From NCBI GenBank assembly GCA_002338605.1, contig DDIP01000091.1, positions 1-11,232 on the forward strand: a DNA stretch of 11,232 nucleotides, read 5' to 3'. This document shows positions 1 through 6,269 of the stretch, in pieces. A model generated the notes under the pieces. That model had not been told where the DNA came from and searched no databases. It saw only the letters and a list, made by a program, of their open reading frames with translations. The translations under genes were made by a program, and so were the position numbers. The stretch comes from Proteobacteria bacterium UBA1847. GTDB lineage: Bacteria > Pseudomonadota > Gammaproteobacteria > Steroidobacterales > Woeseiaceae. How positions within the stretch are numbered: position 1 is the stretch's first letter; each line of letters begins with the position of its first letter.

Positions 1-239
1 CGGGCATCGGCTGTTGCGGGGTCAAGGCCGCCACAAAATGCGTGCACCTGCGTGTCGTCGACCTCAATGACACCACCCGGGAAAGCGAAGGCATCACCGA
101 ATGATGCATCCACGTGCCGCCGTACCATGAACAGCTCAGGACTGCCTTCGGCCGCCCGTACGACGACGACCGTCGATGATGGTCGGATTGGCGTATCGTC
201 ATTCAACACCGGCACTATCGGAATCGCGACTTTCGACAT
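1..239 (-). CDS. NUDIX hydrolase, N-terminal part (runs off left edge)
   Basis: Reading the minus strand from an ATG at 239 gives 79 uninterrupted codons to the window edge, so the C-terminus is missing. After a short leader the protein has a hydrophobic strand (STVVVVRA), then ELFMVRRH and AFAFPGGVIE. This is the order seen at the start of NUDIX domains of the NUDT19/CoA-pyrophosphatase-like type (strand, basic LxRR segment, FPGG). Such enzymes cleave nucleoside diphosphate derivatives or acyl-CoAs. The catalytic NUDIX box (GX5EX7REUXEEXGU) would lie beyond the edge and is not seen, so substrate and activity are open. The ATG lies inside the end of the upstream SRPBCC gene (41-base overlap), which suggests co-transcription. 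It has only a weak GAAAG ahead of it. GTG codons at 215 and 209 in the same frame are alternatives. Confidence 0.8.
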   Translation of the reverse strand, partial: MSKVAIPIVPVLNDDTPIRPSSTVVVVRAAEGSPELFMVRRHVDASFGDAFAFPGGVIEVDDTQVHAFCGGLDPATADA

Positions 240-750
240 GCACTTTCAATCGATTCAGCGCCTCGCCGACGACAGCATCGACAGGTCCAGCCACTGCGTC
301 CAGTCCACCCGCCCTATAGCCGCCAACGGCATAGGTAAACCGAACCACGGTCACGCCGCCTGCATCTTCGAATTCCCAGGTCATATTGCCTTCAACGCCC
401 ATTAGCCCAAGCGGACCCAGTCCCCCGGTCAGTCGAATAATCACGCCCGGATTGACCATGGTCACGCTCATATGAACAACGCCACCGCCCGACTCAAATC
501 GCTCACAAAAGCAGCCCTGCGGTACTGCCGAAATACTCATGCGCCGGGCATCACCAGCCACCGTGTGATCCGAATTCCACCACTGCCCAACATCATCGAT
601 GGAGGCCTTCCAGACATCGATCCGATCAGCGGCGATCACGACTTCATTCACCGTCGTAAAACCGCCGGGCTCAGCGTCGGTCACCTCGGCAAGCACGGGG
701 CCGGTGACGATCAGGATTGGCGCAAGGAGAACACGTGTCAGATATTTCAT
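199..750 (-). CDS. Secreted SRPBCC/START-fold family protein
   Basis: This gene encodes 183 residues. Residues 1-21 form a signal peptide (basic MKYLTR, hydrophobic core, cleavage after VLA), so the protein probably acts in the periplasm. The mature part reads like the SRPBCC (polyketide cyclase/AHSA1) fold: an initial strand VNEVVIAADRIDVW, a helix with VGQWWNSDHT, later strands and MTWEFEDAGGVTVVRFTYAVGG, and a long C-terminal helix. Members bind hydrophobic ligands in a deep cavity. The ligand cannot be read from sequence. A GTG two codons upstream is possible, but the ATG at 750 has a GGAG five bases ahead, and that site overlaps the GTG, so the ATG is chosen. The downstream NUDIX gene starts within its 3' end. 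The rhomboid gene diverges from it across a 72-base gap. Confidence 0.75.
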   Translation of the reverse strand: MKYLTRVLLAPILIVTGPVLAEVTDAEPGGFTTVNEVVIAADRIDVWKASIDDVGQWWNSDHTVAGDARRMSISAVPQGCFCERFESGGGVVHMSVTMVNPGVIIRLTGGLGPLGLMGVEGNMTWEFEDAGGVTVVRFTYAVGGYRAGGLDAVAGPVDAVVGEALNRLKVHVESRDSDSAGVE

Positions 751-755
751 AGGCA

Positions 756-759
756 CTCC
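756..759 (-). promoter_or_regulatory. Ribosome binding site deciding the SRPBCC start
   Basis: GGAG on the minus strand lies five bases before the ATG at 750. It overlaps the in-frame GTG at 756, so that codon could not use it. This favours the ATG and the signal peptide beginning MKYL. Confidence 0.6.
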
Positions 760-787
760 GGGAACAGGACGCTAGCTTACCGCAAAT

Positions 788-816
788 TTGAAAAGCACCA
801 ACATTGCCCATAGATT
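788..816 (+). promoter_or_regulatory. Sigma-70-like promoter for the rhomboid gene
   Basis: TTGAAA (788-793, 5/6 match to -35) and TAGATT (811-816, 4/6 match to -10) are separated by exactly 17 bases in the short gap between divergent genes. Transcription would start at about 822-824, which is at the ATG (823) of the rhomboid gene. The mRNA would then have almost no 5' leader. The call rests on consensus matching only. Confidence 0.45.
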
Positions 817-822
817 GGGCCG

Positions 823-1701
823 ATGGACGAAGACCTGCGTGTCGTTTTTGAAAGTCGCAACCGCCAGAGCTGCGCAGATCGGGCGCTGGTGTTGAGTTCC
901 GTGCAGATTCCGCACCGACTGATCGACGACGGCGGTTCCTGTGCCGTTCTCGTACCGGCGGCGATGTCAGCGCAGGCGGCGAAAGAATTGCGGCTCTACG
1001 AAGAGGAAAATCCGCCACCGGTCATCGCGCCTCAGCCGGTCATCGAATCCCATGACCCGATGCCAGGCCTGATTGGCTACGTGCTGACCGTCTGCCTTGT
1101 CGCCGGCATGGCCGGCTATTCCTTCTTCGGCGAGAACTGGGTTTCCGCCGGCCGGGTTGATGGCGTACTGATTCGACACGGCGAGGTCTGGCGACTGGTC
1201 ACCGCGCTGACGCTGCATGTCGACGTCAAACACCTGCTCGGCAATCTCGTTTTTGGTGTGTTTTTTGGCATCTTCGCCGGCCGGCTGCTCGGTCCTGGCA
1301 TTGCATGGCTTGCCATCGTGCTCGCGGCAGCGGCCGGCAATGCCGTCAATGTCCTGTTGCTCGAAGCCACGCATCGCGCTATCGGTGCATCGACGGCAGT
1401 ATTCGCGGCTCTTGGAATCATCGCTGGCTACGTTTGGCGGGGCAAGCTGATGCGACAGGATGGCTGGTCCAATCGCTACGGGCCGATCGTCGGTGGCCTC
1501 GCCCTCCTGATGTACACCGGAACGGGTGGTCCCAATACCGACATCGGCGCACACCTGCTCGGATTTGTCTGCGGTTTTGCCGCTGGCATGCTGCTAGTCC
1601 GTTACGCAGCGACGCTCGGTACCAGGCTCTCGCAGGGCGCCGCCGGAGCAATCGCCACCGGCCTTGTCGTATTGAGCTGGATTGTCGCGCTGAGTGTCTG
1701 A
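823..1701 (+). CDS. Rhomboid intramembrane serine protease with N-terminal DUF2007-like domain
   Basis: This gene encodes 292 residues. Residues 1-65 resemble the DUF2007 'signal transducing' domain (LVLSSVQIPHRLIDDGGSC, then VLVPAA and a helix ending LRLYEEEN). The membrane part starts near residue 83. It has the rhomboid marks: VWRLVT (122-127) in the L1 loop region, H137-x3-N141 in TM2 (oxyanion residues), catalytic Ser190 in GAST, and catalytic His244 in AHLLGF. The Ser-His spacing of 54 is close to that of E. coli GlpG. About six to seven hydrophobic helices follow. It should cleave transmembrane substrates in the inner membrane. The substrate is unknown. The start at 823 keeps the N-terminal domain intact but has no clear Shine-Dalgarno; the next in-frame ATG at 964 would delete most of that domain. 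It is the first gene of a plus-strand run. Confidence 0.9.
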   Translation: MDEDLRVVFESRNRQSCADRALVLSSVQIPHRLIDDGGSCAVLVPAAMSAQAAKELRLYEEENPPPVIAPQPVIESHDPMPGLIGYVLTVCLVAGMAGYSFFGENWVSAGRVDGVLIRHGEVWRLVTALTLHVDVKHLLGNLVFGVFFGIFAGRLLGPGIAWLAIVLAAAAGNAVNVLLLEATHRAIGASTAVFAALGIIAGYVWRGKLMRQDGWSNRYGPIVGGLALLMYTGTGGPNTDIGAHLLGFVCGFAAGMLLVRYAATLGTRLSQGAAGAIATGLVVLSWIVALSV

Positions 1702-1726
1702 CTTCGGCGCACAATCATGTAGAATT

Positions 1727-1755
1727 TTGGCTATGGGGATAATGTCAAATAATAA
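1727..1755 (+). promoter_or_regulatory. Possible promoter ahead of the Yellow-like gene
   Basis: TTGGCT (1727-1732) and TAATAA (1750-1755) are 17 bases apart in the 62-base AT-rich gap after the rhomboid gene. AATAAT at 1748-1753 is a closer -10 but gives a 15-base spacer. The following ATG at 1764 has no Shine-Dalgarno. This is a weak, consensus-only call. Confidence 0.25.
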
Positions 1756-1763
1756 ACGCTAGT

Positions 1764-2882
1764 ATGAAGTCTGTTCTGCTCTTCCTGGCCTTTCTTTTTA
1801 TCGTTGCTGCAACAACGCTCTGGATCCGACACGGTGGTGGCGAGCCCTACCCGGACCTGACGCAAACGCCTGAACTGGGGTCCGAGGTACTTGAGACCGT
1901 GCTTGCTTACCCGGAGCCTGTCGGCAATGTTGCTGTCAACCGTGACGGGCGCATATTTTTCACCGTCCATCCCGAGTCGCGCCCGCACGGCAACAAGCTG
2001 CTGGAATACGTCAACGGCGCGTCGGTGCCCTACCCGTCACTGCGCCAGCAAGCGGAACTGTTCGATACGCCTCTTGGAATCGCCATCGATCGCCTGAATC
2101 GGCTATGGATCATCGATCACGGCAACCACGGTCTCCGCTCGGCGCGAATTGTCGGGATCGACCTCACCGATGGCAGCGTTATTCGCGACCAGTTTTTCGA
2201 CGCAACGATCGCGCCAATCGGGTCCATGTTGCAGGACCTGCAGATCAGCGCCGATGGCCGTACCCTGATCATTGCCGACGCCAGCTTCTGGCGGAAATCG
2301 CCAGCCCTCATCGTCTATGACGTGGAAACCGGCACAGCACGGCGCGTGCTGGAGGGCCACAAATCCGTTTCGGCTGAAGACTTCGTCATTCAAAGCGGCG
2401 ATCACAAGATGGAGTATCTTGGCGGCATGGTGGTGTTGCGCGGTGGCGTGGATGGCATCGCACTTGGCAACGAGTGGCTCTATTGGGGCGCATTGAGTGG
2501 CTCGAACCTGTATCGAATCCGGCTCAAGCATCTGCGTAACAGCGATCTGCCCGAATCGCAGCTCGCCAAGGTATTGGAGCGTGTCAGCGAAAAACCGCTC
2601 AGCGACGGCCTGAGCATCGATACCGCCGGTAATGTGTACATTACCGATATCGAACATCACGCGATTTTCCGTGTGAATCCGGCGGGCAAGTTGTCGACCG
2701 TGTTACAGTCGCGCGACATTCGCTGGCCGGATGCGCTGTCTTTCGGGCCCGATGGCTACCTGTACGTCGCCGACAGCGCATTGCCCGAACTCATCCTGAA
2801 ATCAAACGACCACATCAAGGCGCAGGGGCCGTATCGAATCTTTCGATTCAAACCCGGCATTGAGGGCGTACCCGGACAATAG
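1764..2882 (+). CDS. Membrane-anchored Yellow/major royal jelly protein-like beta-propeller
   Basis: This gene encodes 372 residues. Residues 1-21 are a hydrophobic segment (MKSVLLFLAFLFIVAAT...) that acts as a signal peptide or N-terminal anchor, so the rest should face the periplasm. The body reads as repeated propeller blades: GNVAVNRDGRIFFTVHPE (54-71), LGIAIDRLNRLWIIDHG (104-120), LQDLQISADGRTLIIAD (156-172), GGVDGIALGNEWLYWG (227-242), LSDGLSIDTAGNVYITD (279-295) and PDALSFGPDGYLYVAD (322-337). The order and the HPE, DHG and YWGxLSGSNLYR elements fit bacterial members of the Yellow/MRJP family, often named L-dopachrome tautomerase-related. Family membership is clear. Catalysis is not established for the bacterial proteins and cannot be read here. 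An SMP-30-like lactonase is the alternative. The stop is 15 bases before mscS, so the two may be co-transcribed. Confidence 0.75.
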   Translation: MKSVLLFLAFLFIVAATTLWIRHGGGEPYPDLTQTPELGSEVLETVLAYPEPVGNVAVNRDGRIFFTVHPESRPHGNKLLEYVNGASVPYPSLRQQAELFDTPLGIAIDRLNRLWIIDHGNHGLRSARIVGIDLTDGSVIRDQFFDATIAPIGSMLQDLQISADGRTLIIADASFWRKSPALIVYDVETGTARRVLEGHKSVSAEDFVIQSGDHKMEYLGGMVVLRGGVDGIALGNEWLYWGALSGSNLYRIRLKHLRNSDLPESQLAKVLERVSEKPLSDGLSIDTAGNVYITDIEHHAIFRVNPAGKLSTVLQSRDIRWPDALSFGPDGYLYVADSALPELILKSNDHIKAQGPYRIFRFKPGIEGVPGQ

Positions 2883-2884
2883 AA

Positions 2885-2888
2885 AGGA
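2885..2888 (+). promoter_or_regulatory. Ribosome binding site supporting the GTG start of mscS
   Basis: AGGA within AGAAAGGA lies nine bases before the GTG at 2898, directly after the stop of the preceding gene. It supports this GTG start and translation from a shared transcript. Confidence 0.6.
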
Positions 2889-2897
2889 CATAGATTA

Positions 2898-3764
2898 GTG
2901 AACGACGACATCGTGACAAAAGCCGCATCATTCAACTGGGCGAGTCTCCCGGAGCTGTTGCAGGAAAAGGGGCTGGATCTCAGCCTAGATCTGGGCATCA
3001 AAGTGCTGACCGCTTTGGCAATTTTTTACATCGGTCGGCTGGTCATTCGCATTGCGGTGCGTGCCTTGCAAAAGATGATGCAGCGCCAGGAAGTCGACAA
3101 GACACTGGAGACGTTCATCTGCAACCTGGCGCGCACTGCGTTGATGGTTGTACTGGTCATTGCGGTCATCGGTGCGCTCGGCGTTGAAACGACATCATTC
3201 ATTGCGATATTTGGTGCCGCCGGACTGGCCGTCGGTTTGGCGCTACAGGGATCGTTGTCGAATTTCGCTTCAGGCGTGCTGATCGTACTGTTTCGTCCTT
3301 ACCGTGTCGGACACTTCATCGAAGCTGCCGGCATTGCAGGCAGCGTTGAGCAAGTGCAGATACTGACCACGATTCTGAAAACCGGCGACAACAAGCAAAT
3401 CGTCGTGCCCAACAGCCAGATCATGGACAGCATTATTACCAACTACTCGGCCAACAGTACACGCCGCATCGACATGGTCGTTGGCGTAAGTTATGACGAT
3501 GACCTCGACAAAGTGCGCGCCACCATCAAGGAACTCATTGATGCAGAAAGCCGAATCCTTTCGGAGCCCGCACCGTTAATTGCCGTCGCAGAACTGGCCG
3601 ACAGCAGCGTCAACTTCTTTGTACGGCCGTGGGTCAATTCGGCGGATTACTGGGCGGTCAAGTTTGACCTCACTGAAGCGATCAAGAAGCGCTTCGACAA
3701 GGACGACATCAGCTTCCCGTTCCCTCAGCGGGATGTGCACTTGTACAAAGAGTACGCGGACTGA
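2898..3764 (+). CDS. mscS: Small-conductance mechanosensitive channel, MscS family
   Basis: This gene encodes 288 residues, nearly the length of E. coli MscS (286). It has hydrophobic helices at about 33-52 and 79-95. The pore-lining TM3 at about 101-132 (FGAAGLAVGLALQGSLSNF) shows the Gly/Ala packing pattern of MscS. The beta domain follows with RPYRVGHFIE (133-142), where most homologues have RVGDFIE, and VVPNSQIMDSIITNYS. The C-terminal alpha/beta cage domain ends FPFPQRDVHLY. It is an inner-membrane heptamer that opens under membrane tension on hypo-osmotic shock. The start is GTG with a good AGGA ahead. The gene follows the Yellow-like gene by 15 bases and converges with the CDF transporter gene across 16 bases. 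Confidence 0.95.
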   Translation: MNDDIVTKAASFNWASLPELLQEKGLDLSLDLGIKVLTALAIFYIGRLVIRIAVRALQKMMQRQEVDKTLETFICNLARTALMVVLVIAVIGALGVETTSFIAIFGAAGLAVGLALQGSLSNFASGVLIVLFRPYRVGHFIEAAGIAGSVEQVQILTTILKTGDNKQIVVPNSQIMDSIITNYSANSTRRIDMVVGVSYDDDLDKVRATIKELIDAESRILSEPAPLIAVAELADSSVNFFVRPWVNSADYWAVKFDLTEAIKKRFDKDDISFPFPQRDVHLYKEYAD

Positions 3765-3780
3765 AAAATCGTGAGGGCAC

Positions 3781-4695
3781 CTAGTCTTCGTTATCGGGCT
3801 CGATAAAACACCAGCGAAGTTTCGGTATTCGCTCCTTGAGCGTACGCTCCAGGACGTTGATGTGATTGACTGCATCGCCAATGTTCATGTCCGGCCGCAA
3901 TTTGATTTTCGCCGCGAGCATTGTATCGGGCCCAAACTGAACCGTGATGACATTGAAGACCTGCTCGATACCCTCCTGGTGTGCAATCACCTGGTCGATG
4001 GCTTCCTGGATGTCCGGGTCCGCTGAGCGTCCGACCAGTAATGACCGGATACGCAACGCAATAAAAACTGAAATCAGGATCAGGATGATGCCGATACTGA
4101 TCGATCCCATTGCGTCGTAAATCGGATTACCGGTAATCGCCGCAATCATCAGGAAGCCGAGTGCAAGAATCAGGCCCAGTTGCGCGCCAATATCTTCGCC
4201 CAGGACCACCACCAACTCCGAACTTCTCGTATGTTTGAGCCATTCCCGAAACGGCCTCTCGCCGCGGACCTTTTTGATTTCGCGTAGCGCGCCAAACAAG
4301 GACCCGGCCTCCAGCAGGATCGCGATGCTCAGCACGAGGAACGCAACCCATAGCTGTGACAGGGGCTCCGGGTGCTGCAATTTGTGAACACCTTCGTAAA
4401 TCGAAAACAAGCCGCCCATGCTGAACAACAGAATTGCGACAATAAAGCTCCAGAAATAACTCAACTTGCCGTAGCCAAGCGGATGCTCGTCGTCGGCGGG
4501 ACGCTGCGACTGCTTGAGACCGAGGTACAGCAGCACCTGGTTGCCCGTGTCCGCATAGGAGTGAATCGCTTCCGCCAGCATGCTGCCGGAACCGGTCAGC
4601 CAGGCAGCCCAGGACTTCGCAATCGCGATTCCGAAGTTGGCGATGAAGGCGTACAGTATTGCCCTCGCTGTTGACTCGTGATGTGCTGATGCCAT
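3781..4695 (-). CDS. Cation diffusion facilitator (CDF) family divalent metal transporter
   Basis: This gene encodes 304 residues with about six membrane helices. It exports Zn2+ or related divalent metals from the cytoplasm by proton antiport. TM2 carries the metal-site pair H45 and D49 in AEAIHSYADTGNQ, and TM5 carries E167 and D168 in VVLGEDIGAQ, an acidic pair in place of the HxxxD of classical CDFs. With DDEHPLGYGK (68-77) and GGLFSIYEGVHKL (94-106), this places it in the SLC30A9-like DTGNQ subgroup. A cytoplasmic ferredoxin-like domain (about 225-304) follows. The frame stays open far upstream of 4695, but the conserved N-terminus begins at MASAHHES and the upstream part crosses the divergent lipoprotein gene. 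The ATG at 4695 is therefore chosen, although its Shine-Dalgarno is poor. Metal specificity is not determined. Confidence 0.9.
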   Translation of the reverse strand: MASAHHESTARAILYAFIANFGIAIAKSWAAWLTGSGSMLAEAIHSYADTGNQVLLYLGLKQSQRPADDEHPLGYGKLSYFWSFIVAILLFSMGGLFSIYEGVHKLQHPEPLSQLWVAFLVLSIAILLEAGSLFGALREIKKVRGERPFREWLKHTRSSELVVVLGEDIGAQLGLILALGFLMIAAITGNPIYDAMGSISIGIILILISVFIALRIRSLLVGRSADPDIQEAIDQVIAHQEGIEQVFNVITVQFGPDTMLAAKIKLRPDMNIGDAVNHINVLERTLKERIPKLRWCFIEPDNED

Positions 4696-4755
4696 GTGTA
4701 AACCGAATGCGTCGTGGTACGTTAGTAACGCATGATGCCACGGACTATCAAAATC

Positions 4756-5112
4756 ATGAACAAAATCAGATTCCTGGTCGCACTCGGGCTTTGTTCGGGA
4801 CTGGTCGCCTGCGCTGCCCACCCCGACCCGATCGTCGATATGAAGGGCGTCAATCCGGACCGGTTCGCGCAGGACTGGGCCGATTGTGAGAGCGACAGCG
4901 AGCAAATTGAAATCGGTAAGGGCGTTGCCAAAGGTGCTGGGGCCGGAGGCGCTGTCGGTGCGGTTGGAGGCGCAATCCACGACGATATCGGACGCGGTGC
5001 GGCGACCGGTGCCCTGATCGGCGCGACGCGTTCCGGTCTCGACGCGGATCGTGAAAAGCAGCAGGTCTTCAAGCGTTGTCTGCGGGGCCGCGGCTACAAG
5101 GTTCTGAACTAG
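4756..5112 (+). CDS. Small glycine-zipper lipoprotein
   Basis: This gene encodes 118 residues. A type II signal peptide ends in the lipobox LVAC (16-19). The residue after the cysteine is Ala, not Asp, so outer-membrane sorting is expected. The mature protein has a DRFAQDWADC helix with C44, then a glycine/alanine block (about 54-92) with GxxxG spacing typical of glycine-zipper envelope proteins, then FKRCLRGRGYKVL with C108. The Cys pair flanking the zipper could form a disulfide. The architecture is common in proteobacteria but function is unknown. ATGs at 4732 and 4735 in the same frame would add seven or eight residues. The ATG at 4756 gives the more typical short basic n-region (MNKIR). 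The gene is divergent from the CDF gene, with about 60 bases between the two starts. Confidence 0.75.
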   Translation: MNKIRFLVALGLCSGLVACAAHPDPIVDMKGVNPDRFAQDWADCESDSEQIEIGKGVAKGAGAGGAVGAVGGAIHDDIGRGAATGALIGATRSGLDADREKQQVFKRCLRGRGYKVLN

Positions 5113-5122
5113 TCCCGGACTA

Positions 5123-5151
5123 TTGACCTCGACGACACTCGTCAGTACTGT
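5123..5151 (+). promoter_or_regulatory. Candidate promoter of the radical SAM gene, overlapped by the LexA box
   Basis: TTGACC (5123-5128, 5/6 match to -35) is followed 17 bases later by TACTGT (5146-5151, weak -10), which is also the left arm of the LexA box. Bound LexA would cover the -10 region. The predicted transcription start near 5158 leaves a leader of roughly 17-20 bases before the ATGs. Confidence 0.45.
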
Positions 5152-5165
5152 GTATTTATACAGTA
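5146..5165 (+). promoter_or_regulatory. LexA (SOS) operator
   Basis: TACTGT, an eight-base AT-rich spacer (GTATTTAT) and ACAGTA form a perfect six-base inverted repeat. It matches the E. coli-type LexA consensus CTGT-N8-ACAG together with the flanking T/A pair. The site sits 9 bases before the first ATG of the radical SAM gene and over its likely -10 region, as expected for repression released by RecA-stimulated LexA self-cleavage. The sequence match is seen directly. Binding is inferred. Confidence 0.85.
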
Positions 5166-5174
5166 TTGGATCCC

Positions 5175-6269
5175 ATGATGCCTTCTTCCCCGCACAAGGG
5201 CCGCGGCGCTGGCTCCGCGCCCCACGGCCGCTTCGCCGTCCGGCAAATCGAGTTCGATGCCGACGAGGACCATCGCCGCGCATCGGTAGCACCCGAGACA
5301 ATCGTCAAGGCCATGCCAGCGGGAAAGATAATCAGCAGCAACGATTCGCCTGACATTCCGTTCGACCTGTCGATCAATCCCTACCTTGGCTGCGAGCACG
5401 GTTGCATTTACTGCTATGCCCGGCCCAGCCACAGTTACCTGGACCTGTCGCCCGGCCTCGATTTCGAAACGCGAATTTTTTACAAGCCGAATGCTGTCAC
5501 ACGATTGCTGGATGAATGGCAGAAACCTGGCTATGTCTGCAAGGCGATAACCATCGGAGCCAACACCGATCCCTATCAGCCGGTGGAGAGAACGCTTGAG
5601 ATAACCCGTCAGTTGCTGCAGCAATTTGCCGAGTTTCGGCATCCGATCAACGTTATTACCAAGAGCCACCTGGTGGCACGAGATATCGACTTGCTGGCCA
5701 ATCTCGCAAAAGACAGGCTTTGTTCAGTCGCTATTTCCATTCCGACGATGAATCCAGACCTGAAGCGCATCATGGAACCGCGAGTTCCATCAGCGAAAAC
5801 CCGGCTGAAAGCAGCTCGTAAACTCTCGGACGCTGGCGTGCCGGTAAGCGTTCTGGTCGCCCCGATCATCCCCGCGATCAACGACGATGAAATCGAAGCG
5901 ATTCTCGAGGCGGCCGCCAATGCCGGCATCACGCAGGCACGCCACATCTTCCTGCGATTGCCACATGAATTGAAATCGCTGTTTGATGAATGGCTGCGCA
6001 ATCATTTTCCGGACCGCGCAGCTCACGTCATGAGCCTGGTCCGGCAGGCGAGCGGCGGCAAAACCTATGATGCCCGCTTCGGCCTGCGGCAATCGGGTCG
6101 CGGACCCTATGCCGAGATGCTTGCTGCCCGCTTTCAAAAAGCGGCAAGAGCCCTGCGACTGGACTCAGACTCCTACCAGCAACATCTTGATTGTCAACAA
6201 TTTCTACATCCTGCCAAGCGACAGCTTGGTCTGGATTTCCAGTCCACACCACGCTCGCAATTGCTATAG
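5175..6269 (+). CDS. PA0069-family radical SAM protein (spore photoproduct lyase-like), SOS-controlled
   Basis: This gene encodes 364 residues from the ATG at 5175. The tandem ATG at 5178 is equally possible; GGA at 5168 is the only Shine-Dalgarno-like element. The N-terminus has the family's KGRG...GRF pattern and the conserved NPYLGCEHGCIYCYARPSH. The [4Fe-4S] cysteines are C73, C77 and C80 (CxxxCxYC). Further SAM-barrel segments are ITIGANTDPYQPVE, INVITKSH, VAISIPT and APIIPAIND. The cluster reduces S-adenosylmethionine to a 5'-deoxyadenosyl radical. The substrate of this family is not established; it is related to spore photoproduct lyase, a DNA repair enzyme. The LexA box directly upstream implies induction by DNA damage. 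The frame is open from a TTG at 5166, but that start lies next to the operator and adds only three residues. Confidence 0.9.
   Translation: MMPSSPHKGRGAGSAPHGRFAVRQIEFDADEDHRRASVAPETIVKAMPAGKIISSNDSPDIPFDLSINPYLGCEHGCIYCYARPSHSYLDLSPGLDFETRIFYKPNAVTRLLDEWQKPGYVCKAITIGANTDPYQPVERTLEITRQLLQQFAEFRHPINVITKSHLVARDIDLLANLAKDRLCSVAISIPTMNPDLKRIMEPRVPSAKTRLKAARKLSDAGVPVSVLVAPIIPAINDDEIEAILEAAANAGITQARHIFLRLPHELKSLFDEWLRNHFPDRAAHVMSLVRQASGGKTYDARFGLRQSGRGPYAEMLAARFQKAARALRLDSDSYQQHLDCQQFLHPAKRQLGLDFQSTPRSQLL

Noticed and set aside
52..405. 117-codon plus-strand frame at the left edge
   Set aside because: It lies antisense to the NUDIX and SRPBCC genes, whose translations have recognisable motifs; its own translation does not.
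2103..2660. 185-codon minus-strand frame inside the Yellow-like gene
   Set aside because: It is the complement of well-formed propeller blades and has no independent support.
3324..3344. Inverted repeat GCTGCC-N9-GGCAGC
   Set aside because: It lies inside the conserved beta domain of mscS, where an Ala/Gly/Ser-rich stretch explains the bases; it has no T-tract.
4671..4702. TTGACT and TGTAAA as a promoter for the lipoprotein gene
   Set aside because: The 20-base spacer is too long for a standard sigma-70 promoter, so it was not annotated.
5111..5121. Palindrome AGTCCCGGACT after the lipoprotein gene
   Set aside because: The arms leave a one-base loop and there is no T-tract, so it cannot form a normal terminator hairpin. 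It might be a protein site, but nothing supports that.
4696..5301. Long upstream extension of the CDF frame on the minus strand
   Set aside because: It is open reading frame only. It has no family similarity, runs opposite to the lipoprotein gene and covers the LexA box; the transporter's conserved N-terminus starts at 4695.
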